A stretch of 64,000 bases of DNA from contig NZ_JAQSDN010000049.1 of NCBI RefSeq assembly GCF_029945925.1, positions 33,679-97,678 on the forward strand. The letters run 5' to 3'. The notes under the pieces are model-generated. The model made no database searches. It was not told the DNA's origin and saw nothing but the letters and a program-made list of their open reading frames with translations. Below, in pieces: positions 17,292 through 25,852 of this stretch. How positions within the stretch are numbered: position 1 is the first letter of the stretch; each line of letters begins with the position of its first letter. The DNA comes from Polaromonas sp. GTDB taxonomy: Bacteria > Pseudomonadota > Gammaproteobacteria > Burkholderiales > Burkholderiaceae_C. Made by a program: the position numbers and the translations under genes.

Positions 17292-20282
17292 TCAGGCGAG
17301 CACCTTGATCGGGATCACGGTGCGGCCGCTGGTGGCGGCCTCGGGCCGGGTTTCAGCGGCGGTCCGGATGATGCGTTTGATCTCGGGCACGCAGGAGCCG
17401 CAGTTGGTGCCGCATTTGAGTTTGTCCTGCAGCACCCGCAGCCGTTCGTCGTCGCTGGCCAGATACCCGGCGCCGCCGGCCGCGTGGGTGATGTCCGTCA
17501 GGCAGGCACCGATCTCGGCATCGGTGACGCTGAAACAGGTGCACACCGGTTTGCCGCGCGACAGCAGGGCCACCGGGGCCTTGGCGCCCGGCAGCAGCAG
17601 CAGGCGGCCGAAACTTTGCGCCGGCAGTTCGTCCAGCAGCAGGGTTTTGATCCAGGCCTGCGCGCTGACATCGCCTGCCAGCACGAAGCCGGCCAGTTCG
17701 GCCTGATCGCCATGACGCACCAGCCGTGCGGTGCGGTGCTGGCCTTTCTTCCTGTCCACGTAACGCAGGGCGTCAGTGCCATCCAGACCCAGAATGGACT
17801 CGATTTTTTCCAGCATGCCTTGCGGAGGCGCCTCAAAACCGGCAGCGCGGAACAACACGCCGGTGCGCTGCCGGCCTGCGTCGCCCAGCGGCACCTCGTT
17901 GGCAAAAGGCACACAGCTGCTAAACGCAAAGGCGGCCATCAAGGGCTTGAGTTGCTCGCGCGCCGCAAGGGCTTGACCCTCGGGCAGCCAGGCCATGGCC
18001 AGCAGCGACCAGGGCAGCTCGGCCTTGAGGATCTTGACGGCCGCGTGTTTGAGCTCGGGTTGTTTCGAGCTCGGGCAATAGGCCGATGTGGTCAGCGCGT
18101 TCACGCCTGCGAGCCGCTCGCCGGTACTCGACAGGCCGCTGAGGTATTCGCTGCCCCAGTGCATCGCCATGAAGGCCTGGCTGACGGCGACTTCGGGCGA
18201 GGCCTGCAGCGGCACCACGATGGAGCCGCGTTTGGAGGTGACGTGCACCAGGTCACCGTCCTTCAGGAGGCGCCGGGCCATGTCCTGCGCATTCATCTGG
18301 AGGGACGGTTCGGCGACGTGGCCAAACAGCCGGCCCAGCGTGCCGGTGCGGCTCATGCCGTGCCACTGGTCGCGCAGGCGGCCGGTGGTCAGCGAGAAGG
18401 GGTAACGCGATTCGCGCGGCTCGGCCACCGGCTTGTAAACCGTGTTGACGAAACGCGCCTTGCCGTCGTCGGTCGGGAAAATGCCGTCTTCGTAGAGCCG
18501 AACCTTGCCGGTGGTTACACCTTCTGGTAGTGGCCACTGCTGCGGCGCGGCTTCGAGCATCGCGTAACTCATGCCGGTGATGTCAAGGTCGCGCCCGCGC
18601 GTGGATTCACGGTGTTCGTTCCAGATGGCTTCCACCGCCGCCACCGCGTCGTGCAGGGAGTAGGGGAAGAGGCTTGGGTACCGGGAGCCCTCACCCCTGC
18701 CCTCTCCCGGAGGGAGAGGGAGTGAGTCCCTGGAGGTAGCGGTTCTTTCTCCTCCTGTCCCCTCTCCCCTTGGGAGAGGGCCAGGGTGAGGGCTCCCCGC
18801 CCCCAGCAACACCTCCAGCCGCTGCGCAAAGGCCACCGCAATCGACCAGTCGTGGCGCGTTTCGCCGGGCGCGGCCACCGCCGGCCGCACCCGGCTGATG
18901 CGGCGTTCGCTGTTGGTGACGGTTCCGGTTTTTTCGCCCCAGGTGGTGGCCGGCAGCAGCAGGTCGGCGTAGTCGCAGGTCGAGGTTGTGGCAAAGGCTT
19001 CCTGCACGATGACCAGCTCCGCACGCTGCAGCGCGCGCCGCACGGTGGCCTGGTCGGGCATGGACTGGGCCGGGTTGGTGCAGACTATCCACAGCGCCTT
19101 GATCTCGCCGTCGGCGGCGGCCTGAAACATTTCGACGGCGGTTTTTCCGGGCTTGTCGGGGACCGAGGGGACGCCCCACAAGGCGGCCACTTCGGCGAGG
19201 TGCTGCGGGTTGGCCAGGTCGCGATGCGCACTCAGCAGGTTCGCGAGACCACCGACCTCGCGCCCGCCCATGGCGTTCGGCTGGCCGGTCAGCGAAAACG
19301 GCCCGGCGCCGGGTTTGCCGATCTGCGCGGTGGCCAGATGCAGGTTGATCAGCGCCGCATTCTTGGCGGTGCCGCTGCTCGACTGGTTCAGGCCCTGGCA
19401 ATACAGGCTCAGGGTCGCGGCGGAAGTGGCAAACAGTTTCGCGGCGGTGAACAAGTCCTCCTTGCTGATGCCGCAGGTCTGCGACACCAGATCGGGCGTG
19501 TAGTCGCGCACCGTGGTTTTCAGCGCGTCAAAACCGTTGGTGTGTTTCGCGATCCAGGCCGGTTGGGTCCAGCCTTCCCACAGCATGCCGTTGAACAACG
19601 AGACATCGGTGCCGGGCTGGATGGGCAGGTAGAGGTCGGCGATGCCCGCGGTGTCGGTGCGGCGCGGGTCGGAGACGATGATTTTCATGGCCGGGTTGGC
19701 GGCTTTGGCATCCTCGATGCGGCGGAACAGGATGGGATGTGCGTAAGCCGTGTTGCTGCCGACGATGAAGATGCACTGCGCATGGTTGACGTCGTCGTAG
19801 CAGCTGGGCGGCGCGTCGGCGCCCAGGGTTTGCTTGTAGCCGGCCACCGCGCTGCTCATGCACAGGCGGGAGTTGGTGTCCACGTTGTTGGTGCCGATCA
19901 GGCCCTTGGCGAGTTTGTTGAAGACGTAGTAATCCTCGGTCAGCAGCTGTCCGGAGACGTAGAAACCGACCGCGTCCGGCCCGTGCTCGCGGATGATGCG
20001 CGCGAAACCGTCACTGGCCACATCGAGCGCGTTGTCCCAGCTGATGCGCTGCGGCGCGGCACCGCGCTGCGCGCGTTGCATCGGATGCAGCAGCCGGGTC
20101 TGCCGCGTGACGATGCTCGACGCGGTCAGGTGCAGGGTGGAGCCCTTGGTGCACAGCCGCCCAAAATTGGCCGGATGCTCCGGGTCGCCGCGCACACCCG
20201 TGATCTCGTCGCCCTGCGACTCGATGATCACGCCGCAGCCCACACCGCAGTAGGGGCAAGTGGAGCGCGTTTCGCGCATCAT
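17292..20282 (-). CDS. nasA: assimilatory nitrate reductase catalytic subunit
   Basis: A 996-residue bis-MGD molybdoenzyme reducing nitrate to nitrite in the cytoplasm. The [4Fe-4S] motif TCPYCGVGCGV starts the protein after MMRETRS. The molybdopterin domains follow (DTNSRLCMSSAVAGYKQ, ALWIVCTNPAQSMPDQ), and the C-terminal BFD-like [2Fe-2S] domain has CTCFSVTDAEIGAC and CGTNCGSCVPEIKR. The start at 20282 has the ribosome-binding site AGGAG seven bases upstream. An in-frame 111-bp repeat (18685-18795) adds about 37 Pro/Gly/Arg-rich residues (SPHPGPLPRGEG) between two molybdopterin-domain blocks. It lies downstream of nirBD, with a repeat in the gap. Confidence 0.95.
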   Translation of the reverse strand: MMRETRSTCPYCGVGCGVIIESQGDEITGVRGDPEHPANFGRLCTKGSTLHLTASSIVTRQTRLLHPMQRAQRGAAPQRISWDNALDVASDGFARIIREHGPDAVGFYVSGQLLTEDYYVFNKLAKGLIGTNNVDTNSRLCMSSAVAGYKQTLGADAPPSCYDDVNHAQCIFIVGSNTAYAHPILFRRIEDAKAANPAMKIIVSDPRRTDTAGIADLYLPIQPGTDVSLFNGMLWEGWTQPAWIAKHTNGFDALKTTVRDYTPDLVSQTCGISKEDLFTAAKLFATSAATLSLYCQGLNQSSSGTAKNAALINLHLATAQIGKPGAGPFSLTGQPNAMGGREVGGLANLLSAHRDLANPQHLAEVAALWGVPSVPDKPGKTAVEMFQAAADGEIKALWIVCTNPAQSMPDQATVRRALQRAELVIVQEAFATTSTCDYADLLLPATTWGEKTGTVTNSERRISRVRPAVAAPGETRHDWSIAVAFAQRLEVLLGAGSPHPGPLPRGEGTGGERTATSRDSLPLPPGEGRGEGSRYPSLFPYSLHDAVAAVEAIWNEHRESTRGRDLDITGMSYAMLEAAPQQWPLPEGVTTGKVRLYEDGIFPTDDGKARFVNTVYKPVAEPRESRYPFSLTTGRLRDQWHGMSRTGTLGRLFGHVAEPSLQMNAQDMARRLLKDGDLVHVTSKRGSIVVPLQASPEVAVSQAFMAMHWGSEYLSGLSSTGERLAGVNALTTSAYCPSSKQPELKHAAVKILKAELPWSLLAMAWLPEGQALAAREQLKPLMAAFAFSSCVPFANEVPLGDAGRQRTGVLFRAAGFEAPPQGMLEKIESILGLDGTDALRYVDRKKGQHRTARLVRHGDQAELAGFVLAGDVSAQAWIKTLLLDELPAQSFGRLLLLPGAKAPVALLSRGKPVCTCFSVTDAEIGACLTDITHAAGGAGYLASDDERLRVLQDKLKCGTNCGSCVPEIKRIIRTAAETRPEAATSGRTVIPIKVLA
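18685..18795. repeat. 111-bp inverted-end repeat inserted in nasA
   Basis: The ends ggagccctcacccctgccc and gagggccagggtgagggctcc form an imperfect inverted repeat of about 25 bp. The length is a multiple of three and the insert has no stop in the nasA frame. A related element lies at 20380-20478. Confidence 0.75.
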
Positions 20283-20379
20283 GAATTGCTCCTGCTGCGG
20301 TGTTTCATGGTTATCGCAAAGCGATCCGCGGCTCCAGCCGCGAGATCGCAGAAGGGGCAAGTGGATCTGGTTTCCTTGA

Positions 20380-20478
20380 CCCCCTCTCCCCCTGGGAGAG
20401 GGCAGGGGTGAGGGCTCCCCGTTTTGGCCAGAGTCACGTCGCTGCCCTCACCCTAACCCTCTCCCGGCGGAAGAGGGG
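20380..20478. repeat. related inverted-end repeat overlapping nirD 3' end
   Basis: The blocks ccctctccccctgggagagg and ctaaccctctcccggcggaag resemble the element inside nasA. The nirD stop codon (TAG) lies inside this repeat, so the last residues of NirD (RLSPLPPGEG) are repeat-encoded. Confidence 0.7.
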
Positions 20479-20854
20479 ACAAGCGGTTTGGTCCAGCGAC
20501 CGGCGGCGCCAGGTCCAGGGCGAGCGTGGCCAGCTCGACCGGGTCCAGCAGCACCTGGCCGGCTTCGACCTTGCAGGCAAATTTCGGTGTGCAGCCTTCA
20601 TCGGCGCCCTGGGCGCAGCCGTCGGCCAGGCCGATGGTCCAGTTGTGCAGCGGGCAGGCCACACGGGTGCCGAACACGATGCCCTGGCTCAAGGGGCCAC
20701 CCTTGTGCGGGCAGCGGTCCAGCAATGCAAACACCTGGTCCTGGCCGTTGCGGAAAATCGCCACATCCACACCGCGTGGCCTGGCCACCCGGCGCGCGCC
20801 CAGCACGGGGATGTCCTCGACCCGGCAAATCACGGTCCATTCGTTCATCTTCAT
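20453..20854 (-). CDS. nirD: nitrite reductase (NADH) small subunit
   Basis: A 133-residue Rieske-type protein, the small partner of NirB. It contains the Rieske-like ligand boxes LLDRCPHKGGPLSQG and ACPLHNWTIGLADG, so it probably retains a [2Fe-2S] cluster, unlike E. coli NirD, which lacks the ligands. The ATG overlaps the nirB stop by four bases. The last ten residues or so are read from a dispersed repeat, replacing the natural C-terminus. It functions in NADH-dependent reduction of nitrite to ammonium for assimilation. Confidence 0.93.
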   Translation of the reverse strand: MKMNEWTVICRVEDIPVLGARRVARPRGVDVAIFRNGQDQVFALLDRCPHKGGPLSQGIVFGTRVACPLHNWTIGLADGCAQGADEGCTPKFACKVEAGQVLLDPVELATLALDLAPPVAGPNRLSPLPPGEG

Positions 20855-23298
20855 GCCTCCTGCCCCACGGCTTCCAGTTTGGTGAACTGCCGCGCATCGA
20901 CGGACGCCTTGTCGAGCTCGAACCAGGGATCGGGTTCACCGTCGAGCGCGAACTGCAATTGGTCCCAGAGCTTCTTGCGGCCCTCGTGGTCCTCGAGGAT
21001 TTTTTTCTTCACGTAGTCCAGGCCGACGCGGTTCACGTAGTGCACCGTGCGCTCCAGATACCAGCCTTCCTGCCGGTACAGCTCGCAGAAGGCGCCGGTG
21101 TATTCGAGCACCTCGGCGGCGGTCTTGAGCTTGGTGAAAAAATGCGCGACTTCGGTCTTGATGCCGCCGTTGCCGGCGATGTACATCTCCCAGCCCGAGT
21201 CGACGGCGATGATGCCGACGTCCTTGATGCCGGATTCGGCGCAGTTGCGCGGGCAACCTGACACCGCGAACTTGACCTTGTGCGGCGCGTACATGCGCCA
21301 CATCGCGCGCTCCAGGTCCTTGCCCATCTGTGTGCTGTCCTGCGTGCCCATGCGGCACCACTCGCTGCCGACGCAGGTTTTCACCGTGCGCAGCGCCTTG
21401 GCATAGGCATGGCCGGAGGGCATGCCGATGTCCTTCCAGACGTTCTGCAGGTCTTCCTTTTTTACGCCCAGCAGGTCGATGCGCTGGCCGCCGGTGACCT
21501 TGACCGTCGGGATCTTGTACTTGTCCACCGCATCGGCGATGCGGCGCAGCTCGCTGGCTGTGGTTTCGCCGCCCCACATGCGCGGGATCACGCTGTAGGT
21601 GCCGTCTTTCTGGATGTTGGCATGGCTGCGCTCGTTGATGTAGCGGCTTTGCGGATCGTCTTTGGCTTCCTTGGGCCAGATGCTGATCAGGTAGTAGTTG
21701 ACGGCCGGGCGGCAGCTCGCGCAGCCGTTCGGTGTGCGCCATTCCATGAATTTGAAGGTATCGGCGATGGTCATCAGCTTGTTGTTGCGGATGGCATCGC
21801 GCACCGCCTGATGGCCGTGGTCGGTGCAGCCGCACATGGCCTTGAGCTTGGGCGTGGCCGAGTAGTCGCCGCCCGCGGTGGCCATCAGGATCTGCTCGAC
21901 CAGACCGGTGCAGGAGCCGCAGGAGGCGCTGGCCTTGGTGTGTTTGCGCACCTCGTCGAGCGTGAACAGGCCTTTTTCCTTGATGGCCTTGCAGATGGTG
22001 CCCTTGGTCACGCCGTTGCAGCCGCAGACCTCGGCCTCCATGGGCATGGCCGCCGCCTTGTTGTGGCCTTCATGGCCGGCGTCGCCGATGTTGGACTCGC
22101 CGAACATCAGTTTGTCGCGGATGTCGCCGACGCTGCGGCCGTCGCGCAGCAACTTGAAGTAATACGAGCCGTCCACGGTGTCGCCGTAGAGGCAGGCGCC
22201 AATGAGCTTGTCGTCCCGGATGACCAGCTTTTTGTAGACTCCGCCGAAGGGGTCGCTCATGACGATTTCTTCGGTGCCTTCGCCGCCCATGAACTCGCCG
22301 GCCGAGAACAGGTCGATGCCGGTCACTTTCAGTTTGGTCGATGTCAGCGAGCCGGTGTAGCGGCCAATGCCGAACTGCGCCAGGTGGTTGGCTGCGACCT
22401 TGGCCTGCTCGAACAGCGGTGCCACCAGGCCATAGGCGATGCCGCGGTGGGCAGCGCATTCGCCCACGCTGTAGATGCGCGCGTCGGTCACCGTCTGCAT
22501 GGTGTCGTTGACGACGATGCCCTTGTTGCAGTGCAGGCGCATTTTTTCGGCGAGTTCGGTGTTCGGGCGTATGCCGACCGCCATGACCACGAGGTCAGTG
22601 GCCACTTCTGTGCCGTCCTTGAATTTGATGGTGATGACCCGTCCGTCCGGACCACCCACCAGCTCTTGGGTCTGCGCACCCATCAGGAACTTCAGGCCGC
22701 GGTCTTCCAGTGACTTCTGCAGCAGCTTGCCGGCCACGCTGTCGAGCTGGCGCTCCATGAGGGTGGGCATCACATGCACCACGCTGACGTCCATGCCGCG
22801 CAGCATCAGGCCGTTGGCGGCCTCCAGGCCGAGCAGGCCGCCGCCGATCACCACAGCCTTTTTGTACTTGACCGATGCATCGATCATGGCGTTGGTATCG
22901 GCGATGTCGCGGTAGGCAATCACGCCCTTCAGGTCCTTGCCGGGCACGGGCAGGATGAAAGGGTTGGAGCCGGTGCACATCAGCAGGCGGTCGTAGCCTT
23001 CCTCGGTCCCGTCTTCGGCGCGCACCACGCGCCGGATGCGGTCGACCTCCATGACTTTCTTGCCGGCGTGCAGGGTGATGTGCTTGTCCTTGTACCAGTC
23101 CCAGCTGTTGAGCACGATCTCGTCGAGGGTCTGCTCACCGGCCAGCACGGGGGAAAGCAGGATGCGGTTGTAGTTGGGATGCGGCTCGGCGCCGAACACC
23201 GTGATGTCATACAGCTCGGGCGCAACCTTGAGCAGTTCCTCGATGGTACGGACGCCCGCCATGCCGTTGCCGACCATGACCAGTTTTGATTTTTTCAT
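20851..23298 (-). CDS. nirB: nitrite reductase (NADH) large subunit
   Basis: An 815-residue cytoplasmic siroheme enzyme reducing nitrite to ammonium. Domains in order: a FAD/NAD domain (MKKSKLVMVGNGMAGVRT, AVVIGGGLLGLEAANGL), a BFD-type [2Fe-2S] domain (CGCNGVTKGTICKA, CGSCTGLVEQIL), a second Fe-S-type region (TNGCASCRPAVNYYL is close to this) and the siroheme/[4Fe-4S] region with SEWCRMGTQDS and SGCPRNCAESG. The true start is the ATG at 23298, not the track start at 23466, which reads through the leader. The ATG overlaps the stop of a short leader ORF. A sigma-54 promoter and ANTAR-type hairpins precede it. Confidence 0.96.
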   Translation of the reverse strand: MKKSKLVMVGNGMAGVRTIEELLKVAPELYDITVFGAEPHPNYNRILLSPVLAGEQTLDEIVLNSWDWYKDKHITLHAGKKVMEVDRIRRVVRAEDGTEEGYDRLLMCTGSNPFILPVPGKDLKGVIAYRDIADTNAMIDASVKYKKAVVIGGGLLGLEAANGLMLRGMDVSVVHVMPTLMERQLDSVAGKLLQKSLEDRGLKFLMGAQTQELVGGPDGRVITIKFKDGTEVATDLVVMAVGIRPNTELAEKMRLHCNKGIVVNDTMQTVTDARIYSVGECAAHRGIAYGLVAPLFEQAKVAANHLAQFGIGRYTGSLTSTKLKVTGIDLFSAGEFMGGEGTEEIVMSDPFGGVYKKLVIRDDKLIGACLYGDTVDGSYYFKLLRDGRSVGDIRDKLMFGESNIGDAGHEGHNKAAAMPMEAEVCGCNGVTKGTICKAIKEKGLFTLDEVRKHTKASASCGSCTGLVEQILMATAGGDYSATPKLKAMCGCTDHGHQAVRDAIRNNKLMTIADTFKFMEWRTPNGCASCRPAVNYYLISIWPKEAKDDPQSRYINERSHANIQKDGTYSVIPRMWGGETTASELRRIADAVDKYKIPTVKVTGGQRIDLLGVKKEDLQNVWKDIGMPSGHAYAKALRTVKTCVGSEWCRMGTQDSTQMGKDLERAMWRMYAPHKVKFAVSGCPRNCAESGIKDVGIIAVDSGWEMYIAGNGGIKTEVAHFFTKLKTAAEVLEYTGAFCELYRQEGWYLERTVHYVNRVGLDYVKKKILEDHEGRKKLWDQLQFALDGEPDPWFELDKASVDARQFTKLEAVGQEA

Positions 23299-23381
23299 CG
23301 TGCCACTCCAATGGGGGCCGGTGCCGTAGGCGCAAGCGCCAAAGCCGTGCCGGCTTGCGAAAAATGGGGGGTGAAGACCAT
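23295..23381 (-). CDS. short leader ORF coupled to nirB
   Basis: A 28-codon ORF (MVFTPHFSQAGTALALAPTA and on) begins seven bases after a strong AGGAGAG ribosome-binding site. Its stop codon overlaps the nirB ATG in an ATGA. Ribosome-binding quality and the overlap suggest it is translated and couples translation of nirB. The peptide is Ala/Pro-rich with no known domain. It is too short for the ORF track. Confidence 0.55.
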   Translation of the reverse strand: MVFTPHFSQAGTALALAPTAPAPIGVAR

Positions 23382-23437
23382 GATGTTCTCTCCTGCAGAA
23401 CAGGGACCCGGCTGTGGCCGGTATGAGGGACACCAAT

Positions 23438-23500
23438 ACGCACGTCGTTATGCGCAGAACCCGCAATGTGCTGGTTGCGGGTGGGCGCGTCGTTGCGCCC
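23438..23500 (-). promoter_or_regulatory. candidate ANTAR-responsive RNA hairpins in nirB leader
   Basis: On the minus strand the first hairpin is GGGCGC-AACGAC-GCGCCC (23483-23500) and the last is GCGCAU-AACGAC-GUGCGU (23438-23455). Both have six-base loops with A at position 1 and G at position 4, as recognised by NasR/AmiR-type ANTAR domains. Between them is an 8-bp hairpin (23459-23482). The first hairpin starts at the predicted transcription start. I do not see a U-tract terminator after the second hairpin, so the output mechanism may differ from that of nrtA. Confidence 0.6.
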
Positions 23501-23511
23501 GTGAAGGTCTA

Positions 23512-23527
23512 CGCAAAAGTTGTGCCA
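23512..23527 (-). promoter_or_regulatory. sigma-54 promoter of nirB operon
   Basis: Minus strand TGGCACAACTTTTGCG matches the -24/-12 consensus TGGCACRN4TTGCW almost perfectly. The predicted start is near 23501, giving a leader of about 200 bases. This fits nitrogen control through NtrC-type activators. Confidence 0.8.
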
Positions 23528-23745
23528 TGAGGCGTCATGGGTGGCGCGCCTCAAGGCGTGGCCGTGGCGCGCACGGGAAGGCCGGCCTTTTCTACCCGTG
23601 CACTGCACTCAGCCCGATGCAGCGCTGGTTGCCGCATGGGTCCGGGTGGTTCGCCGTCTGCACCAAAGGCGGGCATGCGCAGGGCTTGTCATGGTGCAGG
23701 GTGTGCCCCCGTCTCGGGAGGCTGGCTGGAAAGAGGCCTTGACGC

Positions 23746-24861
23746 TTAAAGCCCGACGCCCAGCACCTCGGTGCCATCCACGGCACCGCTGCGGCCCGGC
23801 AGGGAAAAGCGCTTGCGCCGCCCTGTCTTCACGGCGCCGGCGACCTCGCGCAGCAAGGTGGCGCTCGCCGCAATCTTCCAGCCGGCCGAGGTGGCCTGCT
23901 TCTGCAGCTGCAGAGTGGTGCTGACGCTTTCGCCGACCGGCAGAACCTGGGCGTTGCCCCACAACGGGTCCTCCAGTTTGGCCAGCGTCACCGGGCCGCT
24001 GTTCAGGCCCACACAGATTTCAAAACGCGGCAGCGAGCGCCCGGAAAAATGGCTGAGCAAAAAGCCCTGCACCCGCTGGGCGGCGTCGATCAGGCCCAAG
24101 GCCGCCCGGGTGGCACGCAGGCCGTGGTTGACGGTCTCGGTGTCCGTGCTGTCCACGAACACGGCCAGCAGGCCTTCGCCGACAAACTGCATGTGGAAGA
24201 CGCCGAAAAGATAGAGGGTATCGCCCGCATTCTTGTAAAACTCGCGCACGACCTCGCTGAGTTCCGTGCTGGAGAGTTTTTCAGCCAGCGCCGGGAAGTT
24301 GACCACGTCGACAAAGAGAACGCTGGCGCTGGAAAACCTGCGGTCCGCGACCAGCGTTTCCGCCGAGGGCCATTTGTCGGCGAGTTCGGCCAGCATTCTT
24401 TTTTCATAGAGGCTGCCCAGCTTCTTTTCCTGTTCCCTCAGGGCCTGCCCGATTGCTGCGCCGACCGCCTGCTCCTGGACGGACTGGCGCATCAGCTGCT
24501 TGTTGAGCTGGGTGGCGGTTGCTGCCAGCAGTTCCTCGAAAACCAGGGGTTTGGTCAGGTAGTCGTCCGCGCCGCTGGTCATGCCGGTGCGGACGTGGGC
24601 GCGTTCCTGCAGCGAGGTCAGCAGGATGACGGGTGTGGCCTGGATGGCGGGGTCGTTGCGCAGCGCCTGCAACATGGCAAAACCGTCCATCACGGGCATG
24701 TTGACATCGCTGACCACCAGGTCGGGTGCGTTGCCCCGCACCAGCGCCAGCCCGGCGGCGCCGTTGTCCGCCTCCACAACCTCATAACCCTCAAAGCGCA
24801 AGGCAGCCGCGATCAGGGTGCGGATCGCCTCATCGTCATCAATGACCACAATCAGGGCCAT
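23746..24861 (-). CDS. response regulator with class III nucleotide-cyclase-like domain
   Basis: A 371-residue cytoplasmic protein. Residues 1-120 are a receiver domain (VVIDDDEAIRTL, phosphoacceptor in DLVVSDVNMPVMDG, conserved KP in DDYLTKPL). A linker helix follows, then a guanylate/adenylate cyclase-like domain with the metal site FVDVVNFPALAEKL. The usual second metal region GDG reads FVGEGLLAVF, and the later substrate-binding residues are not obvious, so activity is uncertain. It lies between nrtC and nirB on the same strand with gaps of about 150 and 450 bases, so a link to nitrogen signalling is plausible but unproven. No cognate kinase gene is next to it. Confidence 0.85.
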   Translation of the reverse strand: MALIVVIDDDEAIRTLIAAALRFEGYEVVEADNGAAGLALVRGNAPDLVVSDVNMPVMDGFAMLQALRNDPAIQATPVILLTSLQERAHVRTGMTSGADDYLTKPLVFEELLAATATQLNKQLMRQSVQEQAVGAAIGQALREQEKKLGSLYEKRMLAELADKWPSAETLVADRRFSSASVLFVDVVNFPALAEKLSSTELSEVVREFYKNAGDTLYLFGVFHMQFVGEGLLAVFVDSTDTETVNHGLRATRAALGLIDAAQRVQGFLLSHFSGRSLPRFEICVGLNSGPVTLAKLEDPLWGNAQVLPVGESVSTTLQLQKQATSAGWKIAASATLLREVAGAVKTGRRKRFSLPGRSGAVDGTEVLGVGL

Positions 24862-25013
24862 CTCTTTATTCCATGAAAACAAGCGTCATGGCCGGAAGCT
24901 TACCAGCGCGGTTGGCATGCCGGCGACAGGCCCCACGTTCGCCAGGCCGGCCTGTCCCCGTTCGGCCTGCTGCGGTGTCAGTCACACCGGGTGGTGCGCC
25001 CTGCGTCTGCCGG

Positions 25014-25823
25014 TCAGGCGGCTTTTTCGACGTGGCCCTGGCGCGTGTAGAGGAAATCGATCACCGCCTTGCGGTAATGCAGGTACTCGGAGCTTTCGGC
25101 CAGCGCCACCCGGTCGCGCGGGCGGGGCAGGGCCACGCTCAGCACTTCGCCGATGGTGGCCGAGGGGCCGTTGGTCATCATCACGATGCGGTCGGACAGC
25201 AGCACGGCTTCGTCCACGTCGTGCGTCACCATCACCACCGTGCTCTGGGTGTTGGCAACGATCTGCAACAGCTCATCCTGCAGTTTGGCACGTGTCAGGG
25301 CGTCGAGGGCGCCAAACGGTTCGTCCAGCAGCAACACCTTGGGCTCCATGCACAGTGCGCGGGCAATGCCGACGCGCTGCTTCATGCCACCCGAGATTTC
25401 GCCGGGGCGTTTTTGCGCCGCAGCGGTGAGACCGACCATGGCCAGCGCCGCGTCGGTGCGGGCCTTGAGTTGCGCCTTGTTCTCTTTGGCTGCAAACACC
25501 CGCTCCACCGCAAGGTAGACATTTTCAAAACAGGTGAGCCAGGGCAGCAGAGAGTGGTTCTGGAACACCACCGCGCGCTCGGGGCCCGGACCGGAGATTT
25601 CGCGGTTGGCGCACAGCAGCGTGCCTTGCGTTGGCGTGGTCAGGCCGGCAATCAGGTTGAGCAGCGTGGACTTGCCGCAGCCCGAGTGGCCGATCAGCGC
25701 CACAAACTCGCCCTTGGCGACCGTCAGGTTGATGTTCTGCAATGCGCAGAACGGGCCTTTTTTGGTCTTGAAGGTCTGCTCGACGCCCTGGATCTCGATG
25801 TATTTGGTGGTCAATGAACTCAT
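25014..25823 (-). CDS. nrtC: nitrate ABC transporter ATP-binding protein
   Basis: A 269-residue ABC ATPase of the nitrate/taurine family. Walker A is GHSGCGKST, the signature is ISGGMKQRVGIARAL, Walker B is VLLLDEPFGALD and the H-loop is MVTHDVDEA. It powers uptake of nitrate or nitrite by the NrtA/NrtB complex at the inner membrane. Length is that of the short NrtD-like ATPases, without the extra regulatory NrtA-like domain of cyanobacterial NrtC. It is the third gene of nrtABC and starts 29 bases after nrtB. Confidence 0.93.
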   Translation of the reverse strand: MSSLTTKYIEIQGVEQTFKTKKGPFCALQNINLTVAKGEFVALIGHSGCGKSTLLNLIAGLTTPTQGTLLCANREISGPGPERAVVFQNHSLLPWLTCFENVYLAVERVFAAKENKAQLKARTDAALAMVGLTAAAQKRPGEISGGMKQRVGIARALCMEPKVLLLDEPFGALDALTRAKLQDELLQIVANTQSTVVMVTHDVDEAVLLSDRIVMMTNGPSATIGEVLSVALPRPRDRVALAESSEYLHYRKAVIDFLYTRQGHVEKAA

Positions 25824-25852
25824 GATGCGTCCTTGGTTGGCAGGCCGGAGGC

